Below, piece after piece: positions 1 through 8,837 of a stretch of 64,000 nucleotides of DNA (position 1 is its first letter; the number at the start of each line of letters is the position of its first letter). Position numbers and translations under genes: made by a program. This DNA comes from Candidatus Latescibacterota bacterium (GTDB lineage: Bacteria; Latescibacterota; UBA2968): positions 62,001-126,000 of the forward strand of contig JAJDYX010000005.1 in NCBI GenBank assembly GCA_022824945.1, read 5' to 3'. The notes beneath the pieces were generated by a model. The model had not been told where the DNA came from, ran no database searches, and saw nothing but the letters and a program-made list of their open reading frames with translations.

Positions 1-222
1 GACTATATCGTGTTTACCCACGATCTGGATTTTGGCACCATGCTGGCTTTGTCCCACGCGACCGGACCAAGTGTGCTTCAGGTTCGCGCGCAAGATATAT
101 TGCCAGATCATCTGGAAAATATCGTAATCGCTGCTCTCAGACAGCACGATGATGATCTGGCTTCTGGATCCCTGATTGTTGTAGATGAGAACAGAACTCG
201 GGTCCGAATTCTGCCAATATGA
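1..222 (+). CDS. DUF5615-type PIN-like toxin, C-terminal part (truncated by window edge)
   Basis: The frame is open from base 1 and ends at TGA 220-222, giving the last 73 residues of a protein that starts outside the window. The segment DYIVFTHDLDFG followed by a short helix and GPSVLQVR is the C-terminal half of DUF5615 PIN-like proteins, in which the Asp residues of the HDLDFG stretch belong to the acidic nuclease site. Such proteins are normally the toxin of a pair with a DUF433 antitoxin encoded just upstream, which would lie outside this window. Family assignment is from motif recall; the partner is inferred. Confidence 0.6.
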   Translation, partial: DYIVFTHDLDFGTMLALSHATGPSVLQVRAQDILPDHLENIVIAALRQHDDDLASGSLIVVDENRTRVRILPI

Positions 223-237
223 ATATGAGGAGAATGA

Positions 238-453
238 ATGAACGAAATTACAGAATTAAGAGACCGTCGAACTGAACACGCGGAACGACTGATCAAGTTG
301 GAAACACTTATTGAGCGATATGACAAAGACCAGCGGGATTTTGTGAACCGCTATGAACAAGACCAGCGAGAGGCACGAAGCTGGCAAAAGTGGACTGTCA
401 CCCTTATGTGTGGCAGTTGGATTACCCTTATGGCGGCTATTTTGTTGAAGTAG
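238..453 (+). CDS. Small coiled-coil protein with C-terminal membrane anchor
   Basis: A 71-residue product. A highly charged heptad-like stretch (about residues 1-48, rich in Glu, Arg, Lys and Asp) precedes one hydrophobic segment (about residues 52-70) ending in LLK. This suggests a tail-anchored or single-pass protein with a cytoplasmic coiled coil. GAGGAG lies 5 bases upstream of the ATG and the gene starts 15 bases after the toxin-like gene, so the two may be co-transcribed. I do not recognise a family; phage-type holin-accessory or small scaffold proteins look alike. No function is proposed. Confidence 0.5.
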   Translation: MNEITELRDRRTEHAERLIKLETLIERYDKDQRDFVNRYEQDQREARSWQKWTVTLMCGSWITLMAAILLK

Positions 454-494
454 TTGTAAACCCTTTTTCCAGATTTGTCACGAATTCCCCTATC

Positions 495-1613
495 CTATCC
501 CAACCACGGCTTTCGGGGGAACCGGGCATATACGTACTGTTTATCGTACGTATCGTCCTCTGCGTAGGACGAGCGCCCGCCCAGCAGTTCACACGCATAC
601 TTCTCGATCTCTTCATCCACCAAATCAACACCTAAGCCCGGACCCTCGGGAATCGCGATATAACTATCGACCACCTCGGGTTGCGGAGCCATCACCTCAT
701 ACCGCGCCTGAACATCGCCCGTTCGATGCTCCCAGATCAAAAAATTTGGCAGCGTTGCACACAGATGGATAGACGCGATCTCCCCCACCGGACCCAGCGA
801 CCCATCGTGCGGTGCAAACTGGATATAGTGTGCCTCTGCCATACCCGCGAGCTTCTTCATCTGAGCCAGACCACCGAATCGACCCGCATCCGGCTGGATA
901 ACATCCACAATCTCGCGCTCAATAAGCTCGCGCGCACCGAAGATATAGGCGAGACGTTCCCCGGCAGCGAGGGGGATATTAATCGCATCGGACACGCGCG
1001 CAAGCGCCTCCACATTCTCGGGCGCAACTGGTTCCTCGTAAAAAAACACCCCGAACTCCTCAAGCCTGCGCCCCATAGAAATCGCATCGCGCGTCGTCAT
1101 CCACGGCATACCGTGCAAATCGACCATAATATCGACATCGTCCCCCACCTCATTGCGTATCGCCGTAATATCGCGGATACAGTGCTCAATCCCCCCCATC
1201 TTGAGACCCGTAAAGCCCTGATCCACGAGTTCCCTGGCGCGCTCAGCCGTATTCGCATGCGTGTACACCCGCAACCGCTCGCGCATCCGACCGCCCAGCA
1301 ATTGCCAGACCGGCATATTAAACGCCTTCCCCTTAATATCCCACAGCGCTATCTCAATCGCCGAAATAGCACCCGCGCCCACAATGCCCGACATCCCGTG
1401 GGTCTGTAAAAACATCTTGCTCCACAACCGCTCGATATTAAAGGGATCCTCGCCGATAATCAAACTCGCCTTGTGGTGAATCTCCGTCTGAATACTCGGC
1501 CATGCAGTCGCCTCTCCCACCCCATAGATCCCCTCATCCGTAAACACTCTGCAAAACAAAAAATTTCTGCCATCCTGTCCCGCAGTATAGGTCTTGACAT
1601 CCGTAATCTTCAT
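495..1613 (-). CDS. Mandelate racemase/muconate lactonizing family protein, galactonate-dehydratase-like
   Basis: A 372-residue enolase-superfamily enzyme starting MKITDVKTYTAG. It has the N-terminal capping domain (about 1-115) and the TIM barrel. The three metal-ligand stations are visible: Asp in MVDLHG, Glu in FYEEPVAPEN and Glu in AAGERL. A downstream APHDGS segment supplies the His of the general-base station. Family members dehydrate acid sugars such as galactonate, gluconate or mannonate to 2-keto-3-deoxy acids with Mg2+. The gene is last in a tight operon with a DUF6785-type membrane protein and a mannonate-dehydratase-like enzyme (15-base and 3-base gaps), which supports sugar-acid catabolism. 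The exact substrate cannot be read from sequence. GGAG precedes the ATG at proper spacing. Confidence 0.88.
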   Translation of the reverse strand: MKITDVKTYTAGQDGRNFLFCRVFTDEGIYGVGEATAWPSIQTEIHHKASLIIGEDPFNIERLWSKMFLQTHGMSGIVGAGAISAIEIALWDIKGKAFNMPVWQLLGGRMRERLRVYTHANTAERARELVDQGFTGLKMGGIEHCIRDITAIRNEVGDDVDIMVDLHGMPWMTTRDAISMGRRLEEFGVFFYEEPVAPENVEALARVSDAINIPLAAGERLAYIFGARELIEREIVDVIQPDAGRFGGLAQMKKLAGMAEAHYIQFAPHDGSLGPVGEIASIHLCATLPNFLIWEHRTGDVQARYEVMAPQPEVVDSYIAIPEGPGLGVDLVDEEIEKYACELLGGRSSYAEDDTYDKQYVYARFPRKPWLG

Positions 1614-1628
1614 TCTCTCACTCCGCGA

Positions 1629-3635
1629 TTATGGATCGCAATGAATCTCGTGTCCCTCTCCGGGAAACCAGAAAACATCGACAAAAACACCCAGAAAAAC
1701 GCCCGCGATATAGCCCATAATCATACCGAGAAAAAAAGGAGCGTAGTGCCGATAGCGCTCCAAACCGCCCAACTTCATAATAATCGTCTTCACACCCCAC
1801 ATCAGGAAAATACTAAAAGAATTATCCTGCATCTCGACCATGCCACAGATCGTAAAACCAATGGGATGAATCGGAAAGCCCGGGAAGCGATACCGCAAAA
1901 AGTAGAGCGTACCCGTAAAAATGCCGCCAATACCCATAAACAAAACGCGATTCCAGTCCGTAAACAGCACATCGCCTTGAATTCGAGATACAGCCAGCCG
2001 ACTAAAACCCGCCCCATTGAGAGATCCAATACCCTTAAATGTCGTCCGCCCAAAATTGGCACTGCCAATACCGTAATACCCCTGATATATGACGAATATG
2101 ATAACCACCGCCGCACCGAGCAAACACCCGAAGAGCACAGTCGGCGCCACGGCCTTGCGACTGCGCTTTGCCATCGCCATACTCAACCTCGGAACATGCG
2201 CCATCTGCGTCGTCGCAAACGTCTTCCCATCCGCCACAAGACTCATCGTAAGCGTCAAAATAGAAGCGCCAGCAGGCCCCATGTTACCAACGCCGACGGC
2301 ATGCCATGTAAACCCCGGCGCCGTCAGGGGCACCCGAAGATAGACCAGACCGCTCTCCACCACAATGCGGGACATCCCCACAAACAAAACGAGCATCGCA
2401 AACGACCAAGCGAGAATCGTCTCCGGCCCCATGCCCGCGCGCCAGAGCCAGAGAAAGACAAAACCGCAACACGTCAGCAAAAGCCAGACAGCCGTGCGAT
2501 AAGACATAATCTCTTCGGAATCATCCACACGCTCATCGCGCAAAAACGCCTTGCGAAAAACATCTCGAAAATGAGACCGCGCAATCCAGAACCCCCAGCC
2601 GACAAAAACGGCCATTCCCCCAAATGTCATCCAGCCAATCGCCGGATGGCTCGAACTCCACGGATCGTTCGGGCCAAGGTCCAGGCCAAAGCGGTTGAAC
2701 AGCCCCACCACACAGATCTGAACCACATGGAAAAACCACAGACTGAAGAGCACCTCCAGCTTGGTAAAATACCCCAGGCAAAACGTGAGCAACACAAACG
2801 TCGTCACAATACTCGGAAAACCCGGCGCAACCGAAATCACATGCCGCCCATATCGCCCCGCCAGAAAAGGAAACATCGGCAAATTGACCGTAAACCACGT
2901 GAACACATTCCACGCAATAATCGCAAAAGTAAGGCCAAATCCCCATTGAAACAGGCGATTGCGCACAAGCGTCCTCAGCGTACCCGTCGTACCTGAAACT
3001 CCCGTGAGCTCCAGCAGCGCAGTAGCAACCGGAAAAGACAGCCGCTCGTATTCCATCCACTGTTTCCGCAGCAAAACGCTGAGACACAGATGAATCGTCA
3101 AAATGCTCGCAATCAGCGCACCCCACCAGAAAAGCACCGAAAACCACTCGCCCCACGGGAACGCTGCACCGGGCACTTGCCCCTCGTAAAATCCGCGCAC
3201 CGCATCGCGATTGGTAATCGTCGTCCAACTCGGCATATACGGCAAAAGAAGCTCGTCGAACCGATTCTCTGGCGACGCGTAATACGCCGGCATCGTCAGC
3301 ATCTGCAAAAACCACACCGTGAGCCACTCACCCTGCATAGTAGATGCGACAAAACCGATACAGCAAACCGTGAGCAATTCCGTTGGAGAAAACCCGATAC
3401 CGCGCCGCTCGAGAAAGGCGTTCAGAATCAGAAGCCCCACAAAAGGAATGAGCATCGCCATAGAAAGATGCGAATGGTCAGCCCGCGTTGAATTCACCAC
3501 AAAACTGGTATAGGTCGGCCACAGGGGCATGAGCACAGCCATACCCAGCCCAATCAGGAGGGATCGTTTGGTAATAACGGAAGACCCTTCGGAGGTCTCC
3601 GATTTGGAAAGGCGTGGTTCTGGAGATGCAGACAT
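1629..3635 (-). CDS. DUF6784/DUF6785-type polytopic membrane protein, putative transporter
   Basis: A 668-residue membrane protein with roughly 14 or more hydrophobic segments and a short charged N-terminus. It shares landmarks with the protein at 59492-61468: a STELL motif near residue 85, a YYASPENR motif about 50 residues later, a W-rich EGQVPGA/LPDGA loop, and a C-terminal FWFPGEGHE tail matched there by FFPEEGHS. I recall this arrangement as the DUF6785/DUF6784 family, whose function is unknown to me. It sits between two sugar-acid dehydratase-type genes in one operon, so a role in taking up the substrate is a reasonable inference. The fold could be OPT-like, but that is not shown by the sequence. 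Confidence 0.75.
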   Translation of the reverse strand: MSASPEPRLSKSETSEGSSVITKRSLLIGLGMAVLMPLWPTYTSFVVNSTRADHSHLSMAMLIPFVGLLILNAFLERRGIGFSPTELLTVCCIGFVASTMQGEWLTVWFLQMLTMPAYYASPENRFDELLLPYMPSWTTITNRDAVRGFYEGQVPGAAFPWGEWFSVLFWWGALIASILTIHLCLSVLLRKQWMEYERLSFPVATALLELTGVSGTTGTLRTLVRNRLFQWGFGLTFAIIAWNVFTWFTVNLPMFPFLAGRYGRHVISVAPGFPSIVTTFVLLTFCLGYFTKLEVLFSLWFFHVVQICVVGLFNRFGLDLGPNDPWSSSHPAIGWMTFGGMAVFVGWGFWIARSHFRDVFRKAFLRDERVDDSEEIMSYRTAVWLLLTCCGFVFLWLWRAGMGPETILAWSFAMLVLFVGMSRIVVESGLVYLRVPLTAPGFTWHAVGVGNMGPAGASILTLTMSLVADGKTFATTQMAHVPRLSMAMAKRSRKAVAPTVLFGCLLGAAVVIIFVIYQGYYGIGSANFGRTTFKGIGSLNGAGFSRLAVSRIQGDVLFTDWNRVLFMGIGGIFTGTLYFLRYRFPGFPIHPIGFTICGMVEMQDNSFSIFLMWGVKTIIMKLGGLERYRHYAPFFLGMIMGYIAGVFLGVFVDVFWFPGEGHEIHCDP

Positions 3636-3638
3636 AGA

Positions 3639-4622
3639 CTACTCTTCATTAACCGCTTGCAGCAGCGCGTGGATATACCCGTACGTGTACGCAAAACCGA
3701 CCTGCCTGGCTTCGGGACCAGAAATACCCGGAACGTGATCGGGCATAATCATATATTCGTACCCAACTTCTTTGAACGTCCGCAAAGCCTTGAGCATATC
3801 TACATCGCCCTCATCGGGAAACACCTCGACAAAATTGCGAAGACCGCCCTTGATATTGCGGAAATGCACATTGAAAATCTTCTTGCGCTCTCCAAAATAA
3901 CGGATCACATCATACGCGTCCGCACTGGGATCTTCCAGGCTCTCGGACATACAGCCCAGACAGAAATTCAATCCATTGTACGGACTATCGTACAGATCGA
4001 TAAACTTCTTAAATCCATCCACCATACCGAGCACCCGCGCGACCCCCCGATACGTCGTCCCATATCCGATACCCGGATCCGAAGGATGACACGCCATCTG
4101 GATCTTGTACTCCTCCGCCACGGGCATAATATTCTGCAACCAGTGATCGATGCGCGCCCACATCTCGTCTTCATCCGCGGCACCACCTTCAAACTCGCCC
4201 AGAGACTGATCCAATTTATCGTACTCAAACGACGACAGCCTCGCGCCCCCGCGTCCGTATCGCGGCTCTGTCCGCATATGCCCCAAAATCGTGATATTGT
4301 AATTCAGCCCACGCAACCCCGCCTCCGCCGCCATCCTGACCGTCTCGCACATGCGCTCAATAGCACGGTCACGTTCATCGCTTGGACCCAGGAAAATCGC
4401 GCCAGCTTCGTTTTGGAAAGCACTGCTGGAACCCAACGGAATGTGAATCATCTCGAGATTAATACCGTATTTATCATACCGATCGCGCATGGACTTAATC
4501 ACATCGGCAGTCCACTCCGCCCAGGGTCCCTCCGGCGTTTGATCGACATTAAAAACCCCGAGTTGCGCGAGAACCTCGATATCCGTGTCGTTCCGACAAC
4601 CCACCTGTGTTCCGATATACAT
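3639..4622 (-). CDS. Mannonate dehydratase (UxuA)-like TIM-barrel enzyme
   Basis: A 327-residue protein starting MYIGTQVGC. The HIPLGSS segment, LRGLNYNITILG, the Cys/His pair in the LCLGCMSE and MACHPSDP segments, VHFRNIKGG and MPDHVPG are the metal-site stations of UxuA/mannonate-dehydratase-like members of the xylose-isomerase-like barrel superfamily. Mannonate dehydratase turns D-mannonate into 2-keto-3-deoxygluconate in glucuronate breakdown. The start is fixed by GGAGG 5 bases before the ATG at 4622; a longer TTG start at 4634 would lie inside that ribosome-binding site. It is the first gene of a three-gene operon (3639-4622, 1629-3635, 495-1613). Confidence 0.75.
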   Translation of the reverse strand: MYIGTQVGCRNDTDIEVLAQLGVFNVDQTPEGPWAEWTADVIKSMRDRYDKYGINLEMIHIPLGSSSAFQNEAGAIFLGPSDERDRAIERMCETVRMAAEAGLRGLNYNITILGHMRTEPRYGRGGARLSSFEYDKLDQSLGEFEGGAADEDEMWARIDHWLQNIMPVAEEYKIQMACHPSDPGIGYGTTYRGVARVLGMVDGFKKFIDLYDSPYNGLNFCLGCMSESLEDPSADAYDVIRYFGERKKIFNVHFRNIKGGLRNFVEVFPDEGDVDMLKALRTFKEVGYEYMIMPDHVPGISGPEARQVGFAYTYGYIHALLQAVNEE

Positions 4623-4735
4623 GGTAACCTCCAATTTGTGAAGTTAGAACTGCGATAGTGCTTTGAATGCCAAAATAAGTTGCGATTCTCTCAATGTCAA
4701 TGTGTATGATTCGGCTTTCTATTTGAAAGCCCGAT

Positions 4736-4778
4736 AAAAAAAGCCCTCAAGCAATAAGCTATAGGGCTTTTATTTTTT
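4736..4778 (-). terminator. Rho-independent terminator
   Basis: A 9-bp perfect stem, AAAAGCCCT (4739-4747) with AGGGCTTTT (4763-4771), around a 15-base loop. On the minus strand the stem is followed by seven T. It serves the minus-strand gene ending at 4879. The A/T tracts on both sides would let it act in both directions. Confidence 0.75.
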
Positions 4779-4811
4779 GTAACGATCAGAGGTCAGCCAA
4801 AAACTTCCTGG

Positions 4812-4836
4812 ATCGCGGCTTTAAGCATGCCGCGAT
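4812..4836. repeat. 8-bp perfect inverted repeat (REP-like hairpin)
   Basis: ATCGCGGC at 4812-4819 and GCCGCGAT at 4829-4836 can pair around a 9-base loop ending GCAT. It lies between the stop of the Ldh-family gene and the terminator at 4736, with no T-tract of its own. It may be an mRNA 3'-end stabiliser or a dispersed REP-like element. Nearby, the 14-mer CTTCACACTTCTCA occurs twice (4847-4860, 4868-4881), the second copy covering the gene's stop codon. Confidence 0.5.
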
Positions 4837-4878
4837 GACAACCTGCCTTCACACTTCTCACTTCCTACTTCACACTTC

Positions 4879-5880
4879 TCAATCCCAGGGCAGCGGCACC
4901 CCCAGACGCGCGCCAACCTCGCGTGCGTTCTCCTGTTCCATCTCGCCATAGCGAACACCCTCGGCGCGGTGGAGCGCCATGCGCTCTTCTTCAATCGCAC
5001 CCGGCAGCAGCGCGCGGTCAAGTCCCGGCATCGGCTCGTACGTCTCGCGCACCGTTCTCACCATGTGATCTGACTCAGCCCGGAAAACCTCTTCGGAAAC
5101 CGCCTGATCAACGCGGATCGCAAGAACACAACCACCCGCACCTGATGAGGGCCACTTCTCTTTCATCTCATGAGAAGACGGCAGACTGGCACCTGCCAAT
5201 CCACCCCCCATAATCGAAGCCACAGCCGTGTACCCAATACTCTTAAAAAACGCCGCCGGAATCATCTCGAACAAAGCCTCATACTCCGGACCCCGCTGGT
5301 AATCTGCCAAAATACAGGTCGCCGCATCCAGAACAATCGGAGGCTCATCCCCAGAGGGAATCGCAAAACATATTGGCGGATTGCCAAAATAGCCGAGCAG
5401 CGGTCCCCTCCCATCCCTCTTTGCATTGCCCTGCTGCCTGCCCTGCACGCAAAAACCAATACACCCGGCCTCGGAACACATCCTCGCATAATGACCCGCC
5501 GAACCAATATGCCCCACATGCCGCGCCAGCCCCATACCCATACCCACCTCTCCCGCTTTGCGAATCGCGTGCTCTGCCGCGTGCACCATCGGGAGATACC
5601 CCACCGTCCCATCCCCATCAATAACAGCACACGTCGGCGTCTCCCCGATCACCCGCACATTGGGACGCGGGTTGAGACTCCCATTTTCAAAACTCTTGCA
5701 ATAACCATTAACCGTGCGCGTACCGTGGCTGCGAACACCTCGCAGGTCGCTATTGACCAGCAGGCGGCTGATCACCCGCGCATGATCGGTCTCGAGCCCG
5801 GCCTTTTCAAAACAAGCCGAGGCAAAATCCAGAAGGCGATCTTCCTGGACCTGAACAAATGATTCGGGAGGTTGATTCAT
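4879..5880 (-). CDS. Ldh family (malate/L-lactate/ureidoglycolate-type) oxidoreductase
   Basis: A 333-residue protein of the NAD(P)-dependent Ldh_2 family, which has a non-Rossmann nucleotide fold. Landmarks are LRGVRSHGTRTV (the conserved SHG with the catalytic-site His), VIDGDGTVGYLP, HVGHIGSAGHYA and the long GYFGNPP...DAATC segment. Members reduce 2-keto acids or oxidise 2-hydroxy acids such as malate, lactate, 2,3-diketogulonate or ureidoglycolate. The ATG at 5880 gives the family-typical length; the open frame extends far upstream but without family similarity. It is the third gene of a run with the 2OG oxygenase and the enolase-superfamily protein upstream. Substrate unknown; uronate/sugar-acid context suggests a 2-keto or diketo sugar acid. 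Confidence 0.85.
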   Translation of the reverse strand: MNQPPESFVQVQEDRLLDFASACFEKAGLETDHARVISRLLVNSDLRGVRSHGTRTVNGYCKSFENGSLNPRPNVRVIGETPTCAVIDGDGTVGYLPMVHAAEHAIRKAGEVGMGMGLARHVGHIGSAGHYARMCSEAGCIGFCVQGRQQGNAKRDGRGPLLGYFGNPPICFAIPSGDEPPIVLDAATCILADYQRGPEYEALFEMIPAAFFKSIGYTAVASIMGGGLAGASLPSSHEMKEKWPSSGAGGCVLAIRVDQAVSEEVFRAESDHMVRTVRETYEPMPGLDRALLPGAIEEERMALHRAEGVRYGEMEQENAREVGARLGVPLPWD

Positions 5881-5917
5881 AGGAATAATCCAAAAGTGAA
5901 AAGTGAAAGAACGACCT

Positions 5918-6751
5918 CTAAGACCACAAATAAACCTCGGGATCGTCCTCAGACATACCGATAAACGACGCCAGCACAACGCGGGGCTGAGAGCCGACGA
6001 CAAAAGGAACTTCGTGAATCGTCTCGGAATAAAAAAAGTAAAGATCCCCCGGCTCCAGATTGATCTGCACGCGCGCAATCCCCTCCTCCTCCGCGTACTC
6101 GCGAAACCGCCTCTCCTCGAGAGGGCGTTGAAACGCCGGCGACATAGGTGCCCTGTACAGAATACCCTCGCCGCTATCCCCTCGATCCTCACTATTTTGA
6201 AAACAAAGCACACCCGCAAACTGATGCCTGAACCGGGAAACCGTGAAATTATAGCGTTTGGACCGCTTGGACACGGAATCGTAATGCGGATAATGCCCCA
6301 CGCCCTCGTGATAAGTTCTGAAAATAGAGGGACCGTAAAGACGCCCATCAACGCTCCGAGCCGTCATAACCCGCTTGTCTGGAAGCATCCTATCAAGCGC
6401 GTCGTACAGCGTCTTCACGGGATCCTCATACCCATCAAACAGATATGAAAAAAGATCGTGCGTCTGGCGAGAATGCTCGTAAAAAGCATCTGGATTATTC
6501 CCGTGATGCCCCAGACTCGTACCAATATCGACCCGCCGAGGACTCCCATCATCCACCTTGCGCGGATCGTAGAGCAAACCGCGTTCATAGAACCGCTCAA
6601 TAAGTTTCGCACAGTGATCCGACGGAAACGCGCAACGCACAATAACAGCGGGAATCTCGCTCGCCATCATCGCATCAAACGGCCGCGGAACCTGCGCGAG
6701 AATCTCATCAACCGTGCCCTCGACAGGGGACCAAACCGCTGTTTGAGACAT
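5918..6751 (-). CDS. 2-oxoglutarate/Fe(II)-dependent oxygenase (prolyl-4-hydroxylase-like)
   Basis: A 277-residue protein. The metal site is visible as HYD in GHYPHYDSVSK (about residue 172) and the distal His in SETIHEVPF; the 2OG-binding Arg follows in SQPRVVLASF. RVQINLEPGDLYFFY is the strand before the distal His. Enzymes of this fold hydroxylate or otherwise oxidise a C-H bond using O2 and 2-oxoglutarate; the substrate is unknown. AAGGAG sits 8 bases before the ATG. It lies between the Ldh-family gene and an enolase-superfamily gene in the same direction with short gaps, so it is probably in the same transcript. Confidence 0.8.
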   Translation of the reverse strand: MSQTAVWSPVEGTVDEILAQVPRPFDAMMASEIPAVIVRCAFPSDHCAKLIERFYERGLLYDPRKVDDGSPRRVDIGTSLGHHGNNPDAFYEHSRQTHDLFSYLFDGYEDPVKTLYDALDRMLPDKRVMTARSVDGRLYGPSIFRTYHEGVGHYPHYDSVSKRSKRYNFTVSRFRHQFAGVLCFQNSEDRGDSGEGILYRAPMSPAFQRPLEERRFREYAEEEGIARVQINLEPGDLYFFYSETIHEVPFVVGSQPRVVLASFIGMSEDDPEVYLWS

Positions 6752-6772
6752 CGTGATTTCTCCTTACACAGC

Positions 6773-7867
6773 TTAAGACATAGAACTCAAAGGCTCTGAA
6801 ATCGCGGCAATTTTCTCCTCATCCAGTTCCATCCCCAACCCCGGACCTTCAGGTACAATCACATAACCATTCTCGTATTGTATGCGCTCCTTAACCACAT
6901 CGCTCTCATACAGCAACCCACCTGTTGGGTCGCCCGGATAATCGAGATTCTCCACCACAGAACCAAACGTCGCCTGAGCCGCCACGCCAATAGACAACTC
7001 CTGCGTCGTACCCACCAGACACGACAGACCCGCCGCATCGGCCACCTGCGCGACATGCAGCGCATTTGTAAACCCACCCGCACCCGACAAACTGATATTA
7101 AAAATATCGACATACCGGTGCCGGGCAAACTCATACGCCTGATTCAGCGAACTGACATGCTCACTAATCGGCAGATCAATTCGCTTTCGCACCTCGTATT
7201 GACCCTCCAGATCTCTCCGATCAGAAACAGATTCCAGATGAAAAGGCCTGTAGTACCTCAGCAAAACATCCAGCGCCTGCACAACCCGTTTCCACTTGTG
7301 CGCGCCACTAAAATCGAGCGACTTCAACACAAACTGATCGCCCCAGGACGACTTCACCCCATCCAAAAAAATCTCATCTGCCTCCACATTGCCGCCGTGA
7401 TACAACCGAAACAGATCCTGACCCTCTTGCATCCGGCGATTGACCCGCGCGATATTCGCCTCGGCATCTTCCCTGGAATAATTCCTGAAAATCGGATAAC
7501 ACACGCGCCACTTATCCCTCAGCGACCCGCCAAACACACCCGCAACCGACTGCCCCTGAATCTTGCCAACCAAATCAAAAAGACCGATCTCAAACCCCGC
7601 TCGAATCGCCCCACCCATTCGCAATCGAGACCTCGCTGCAATAGTAATCGTACGCCACGCCAGCGGATCCTTTCCTATGAGCAACGACTCGTAGGCTCCC
7701 TTGACATCATCGAGATTGTACATAACACCCCAATCGCCCACATCGGACATCTCCCCCAGACCGATCAATCCCTCATCCGTATGCATGCGAATAATGACGT
7801 GACGAGACAAATGCCCCGTCTCACGCATCGATGCAACGGGAGTCAAATCAACACTCGTGATCTTCAT
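6773..7867 (-). CDS. Mandelate racemase/muconate lactonizing family protein
   Basis: A 364-residue enolase-superfamily protein, MKITSVDLTPV at the N-terminus. Metal-ligand stations are Asp in LKSLDFSG, Glu in FHLESVSD and Glu in PISEHVSS. RLRMGGAIRAGFE and FDLVGKIQGQ mark the capping-domain/barrel boundary. Family enzymes abstract the alpha-proton of a carboxylate; dehydratase, cycloisomerase or racemase activity cannot be separated here. Two in-frame ATGs compete: the one at 7873 sits only about one base after AGGAG, whereas the one at 7867 has 7 bases, so I chose 7867. It is first in the run that continues with the 2OG oxygenase and the Ldh-family oxidoreductase. Confidence 0.82.
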   Translation of the reverse strand: MKITSVDLTPVASMRETGHLSRHVIIRMHTDEGLIGLGEMSDVGDWGVMYNLDDVKGAYESLLIGKDPLAWRTITIAARSRLRMGGAIRAGFEIGLFDLVGKIQGQSVAGVFGGSLRDKWRVCYPIFRNYSREDAEANIARVNRRMQEGQDLFRLYHGGNVEADEIFLDGVKSSWGDQFVLKSLDFSGAHKWKRVVQALDVLLRYYRPFHLESVSDRRDLEGQYEVRKRIDLPISEHVSSLNQAYEFARHRYVDIFNISLSGAGGFTNALHVAQVADAAGLSCLVGTTQELSIGVAAQATFGSVVENLDYPGDPTGGLLYESDVVKERIQYENGYVIVPEGPGLGMELDEEKIAAISEPLSSMS

Positions 7868-7900
7868 AACCATTCTCCTCTGGTCAACTGATAGGTAAGC

Positions 7901-8668
7901 TCATGACGCAAGCCTTGGAATATCCAAAGACGCCATTTCTTGGAAATCATTCAAACTTGGATACTGTTTATCAGCGTTCCTGGTAAGATAAAGTCTTTCT
8001 TTTCTTCCCAGTTCCTCCATATCTTCATGCACAATGAGACTGATAAATGGCAAATTTGCTTTTTGAAGTTCTAATAATAAAATAGCCGCATTCTTTGCTT
8101 TATCGTTGCTGTGTACTCCAAACAAATAAAGATTGCGATTATTGTGAGTTAGAGACCAATCCACACCGATAATGTCATAATCAGGCAAAGGATATATGTC
8201 AGGCTTTGGGGTAAAACTCTGTAACTCAGTCGTAGTGTATTTCTTCAAATCCTCATAAAACGTGCTTCTGACAATCTCTCTGCTCCAATAACGCATATTG
8301 CACACTTTTTGAACACAACCCGCAAATTGAAGTATGCCCTCATAAAGCATTTCAGAAGAGGCATCCAAATAGAGATTTCCCCGGTCATTTTGCACGCCAT
8401 TGTTTATCAGGATACTATCAAAAATTCTCTGACGAGAGTCTGTGCTTATTTCGTAAGTGTAGGAAAGGCGCATTAACGCCATGCCATAATCGCAGATACG
8501 GATATGATTTCCACCTTTCGGGCTGTCTTGCAGATAGATATCGACCATATCGCCATCTTCGTAGCATATCGGAACGATAAGCTGATATTTTCCCGGCCTT
8601 CGTTCATAGACCTCAAAGCCCGTTTTGGCCCTGTCGCAAAGTAAATTTTTGACCTTATTGATGTCCAT
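7901..8668 (-). CDS. DUF1828/DUF1829 protein
   Basis: A 255-residue protein. The N-terminal part (about 1-110), with PICYEDGDMVDIYL and IRICDYGMALMRLSYTYE, matches what I recall of DUF1828. The C-terminal part (about 150-255), with DIIGVDWSL and a predicted beta/alpha nuclease-like core, matches DUF1829. Such genes are accessory and often occur in phage, plasmid or defence neighbourhoods; function unknown. The coding sequence is visibly A+T-richer than the metabolic genes on both sides. Its start overlaps by 14 bases the end of the small reading frame at 8655-8762, suggesting translational coupling. Confidence 0.7.
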   Translation of the reverse strand: MDINKVKNLLCDRAKTGFEVYERRPGKYQLIVPICYEDGDMVDIYLQDSPKGGNHIRICDYGMALMRLSYTYEISTDSRQRIFDSILINNGVQNDRGNLYLDASSEMLYEGILQFAGCVQKVCNMRYWSREIVRSTFYEDLKKYTTTELQSFTPKPDIYPLPDYDIIGVDWSLTHNNRNLYLFGVHSNDKAKNAAILLLELQKANLPFISLIVHEDMEELGRKERLYLTRNADKQYPSLNDFQEMASLDIPRLAS

Positions 8669-8762
8669 TAAAAAAGCGTTCCTTATATCCTCCGACAGGA
8701 ATCTTTTCTTTTATTTCTTTGGAAGACCTTATCAGACCTTGAATTTCTTGATCTGTCAGCAT
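8655..8762 (-). pseudogene. Remnant of a DUF6978-like gene, 35 residues
   Basis: A 35-codon frame beginning MLTDQEIQGLIRSSKEI and ending at TAA 8655-8657, inside the start of the DUF1828 gene. The opening MLTxxEI/xxLI is how I recall DUF6978 proteins starting; those are about 140 residues and lie directly upstream of DUF1828 genes. Here everything after about residue 30 is missing, so the gene looks cut down to a leader that keeps the coupling. It could still be a genuine small leader peptide. Family link is from memory and weak. Confidence 0.4.
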
Positions 8763-8837
8763 ATAAAATCCTTAATTCAACTCATAAAAGGCTCGATTTT
8801 CTTTAACGCAAACAGCGAATATAACCTCGTCCGCTGA

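Noticed and set aside
1473-2996. Long plus-strand open frame opposite the DUF6785-type gene
   Set aside because: Very basic, His/Arg-rich translation typical of antisense to a G+C-rich membrane-protein gene; no ribosome-binding site and no family similarity. Several similar mirror frames occur opposite ureC, urtC, acsA and bioA.
5881-6351. N-terminal extension of the Ldh-family protein at 4879-5880
   Set aside because: The open frame runs antisense-like through the 2OG oxygenase gene region and has no similarity; length fits the start at 5880.
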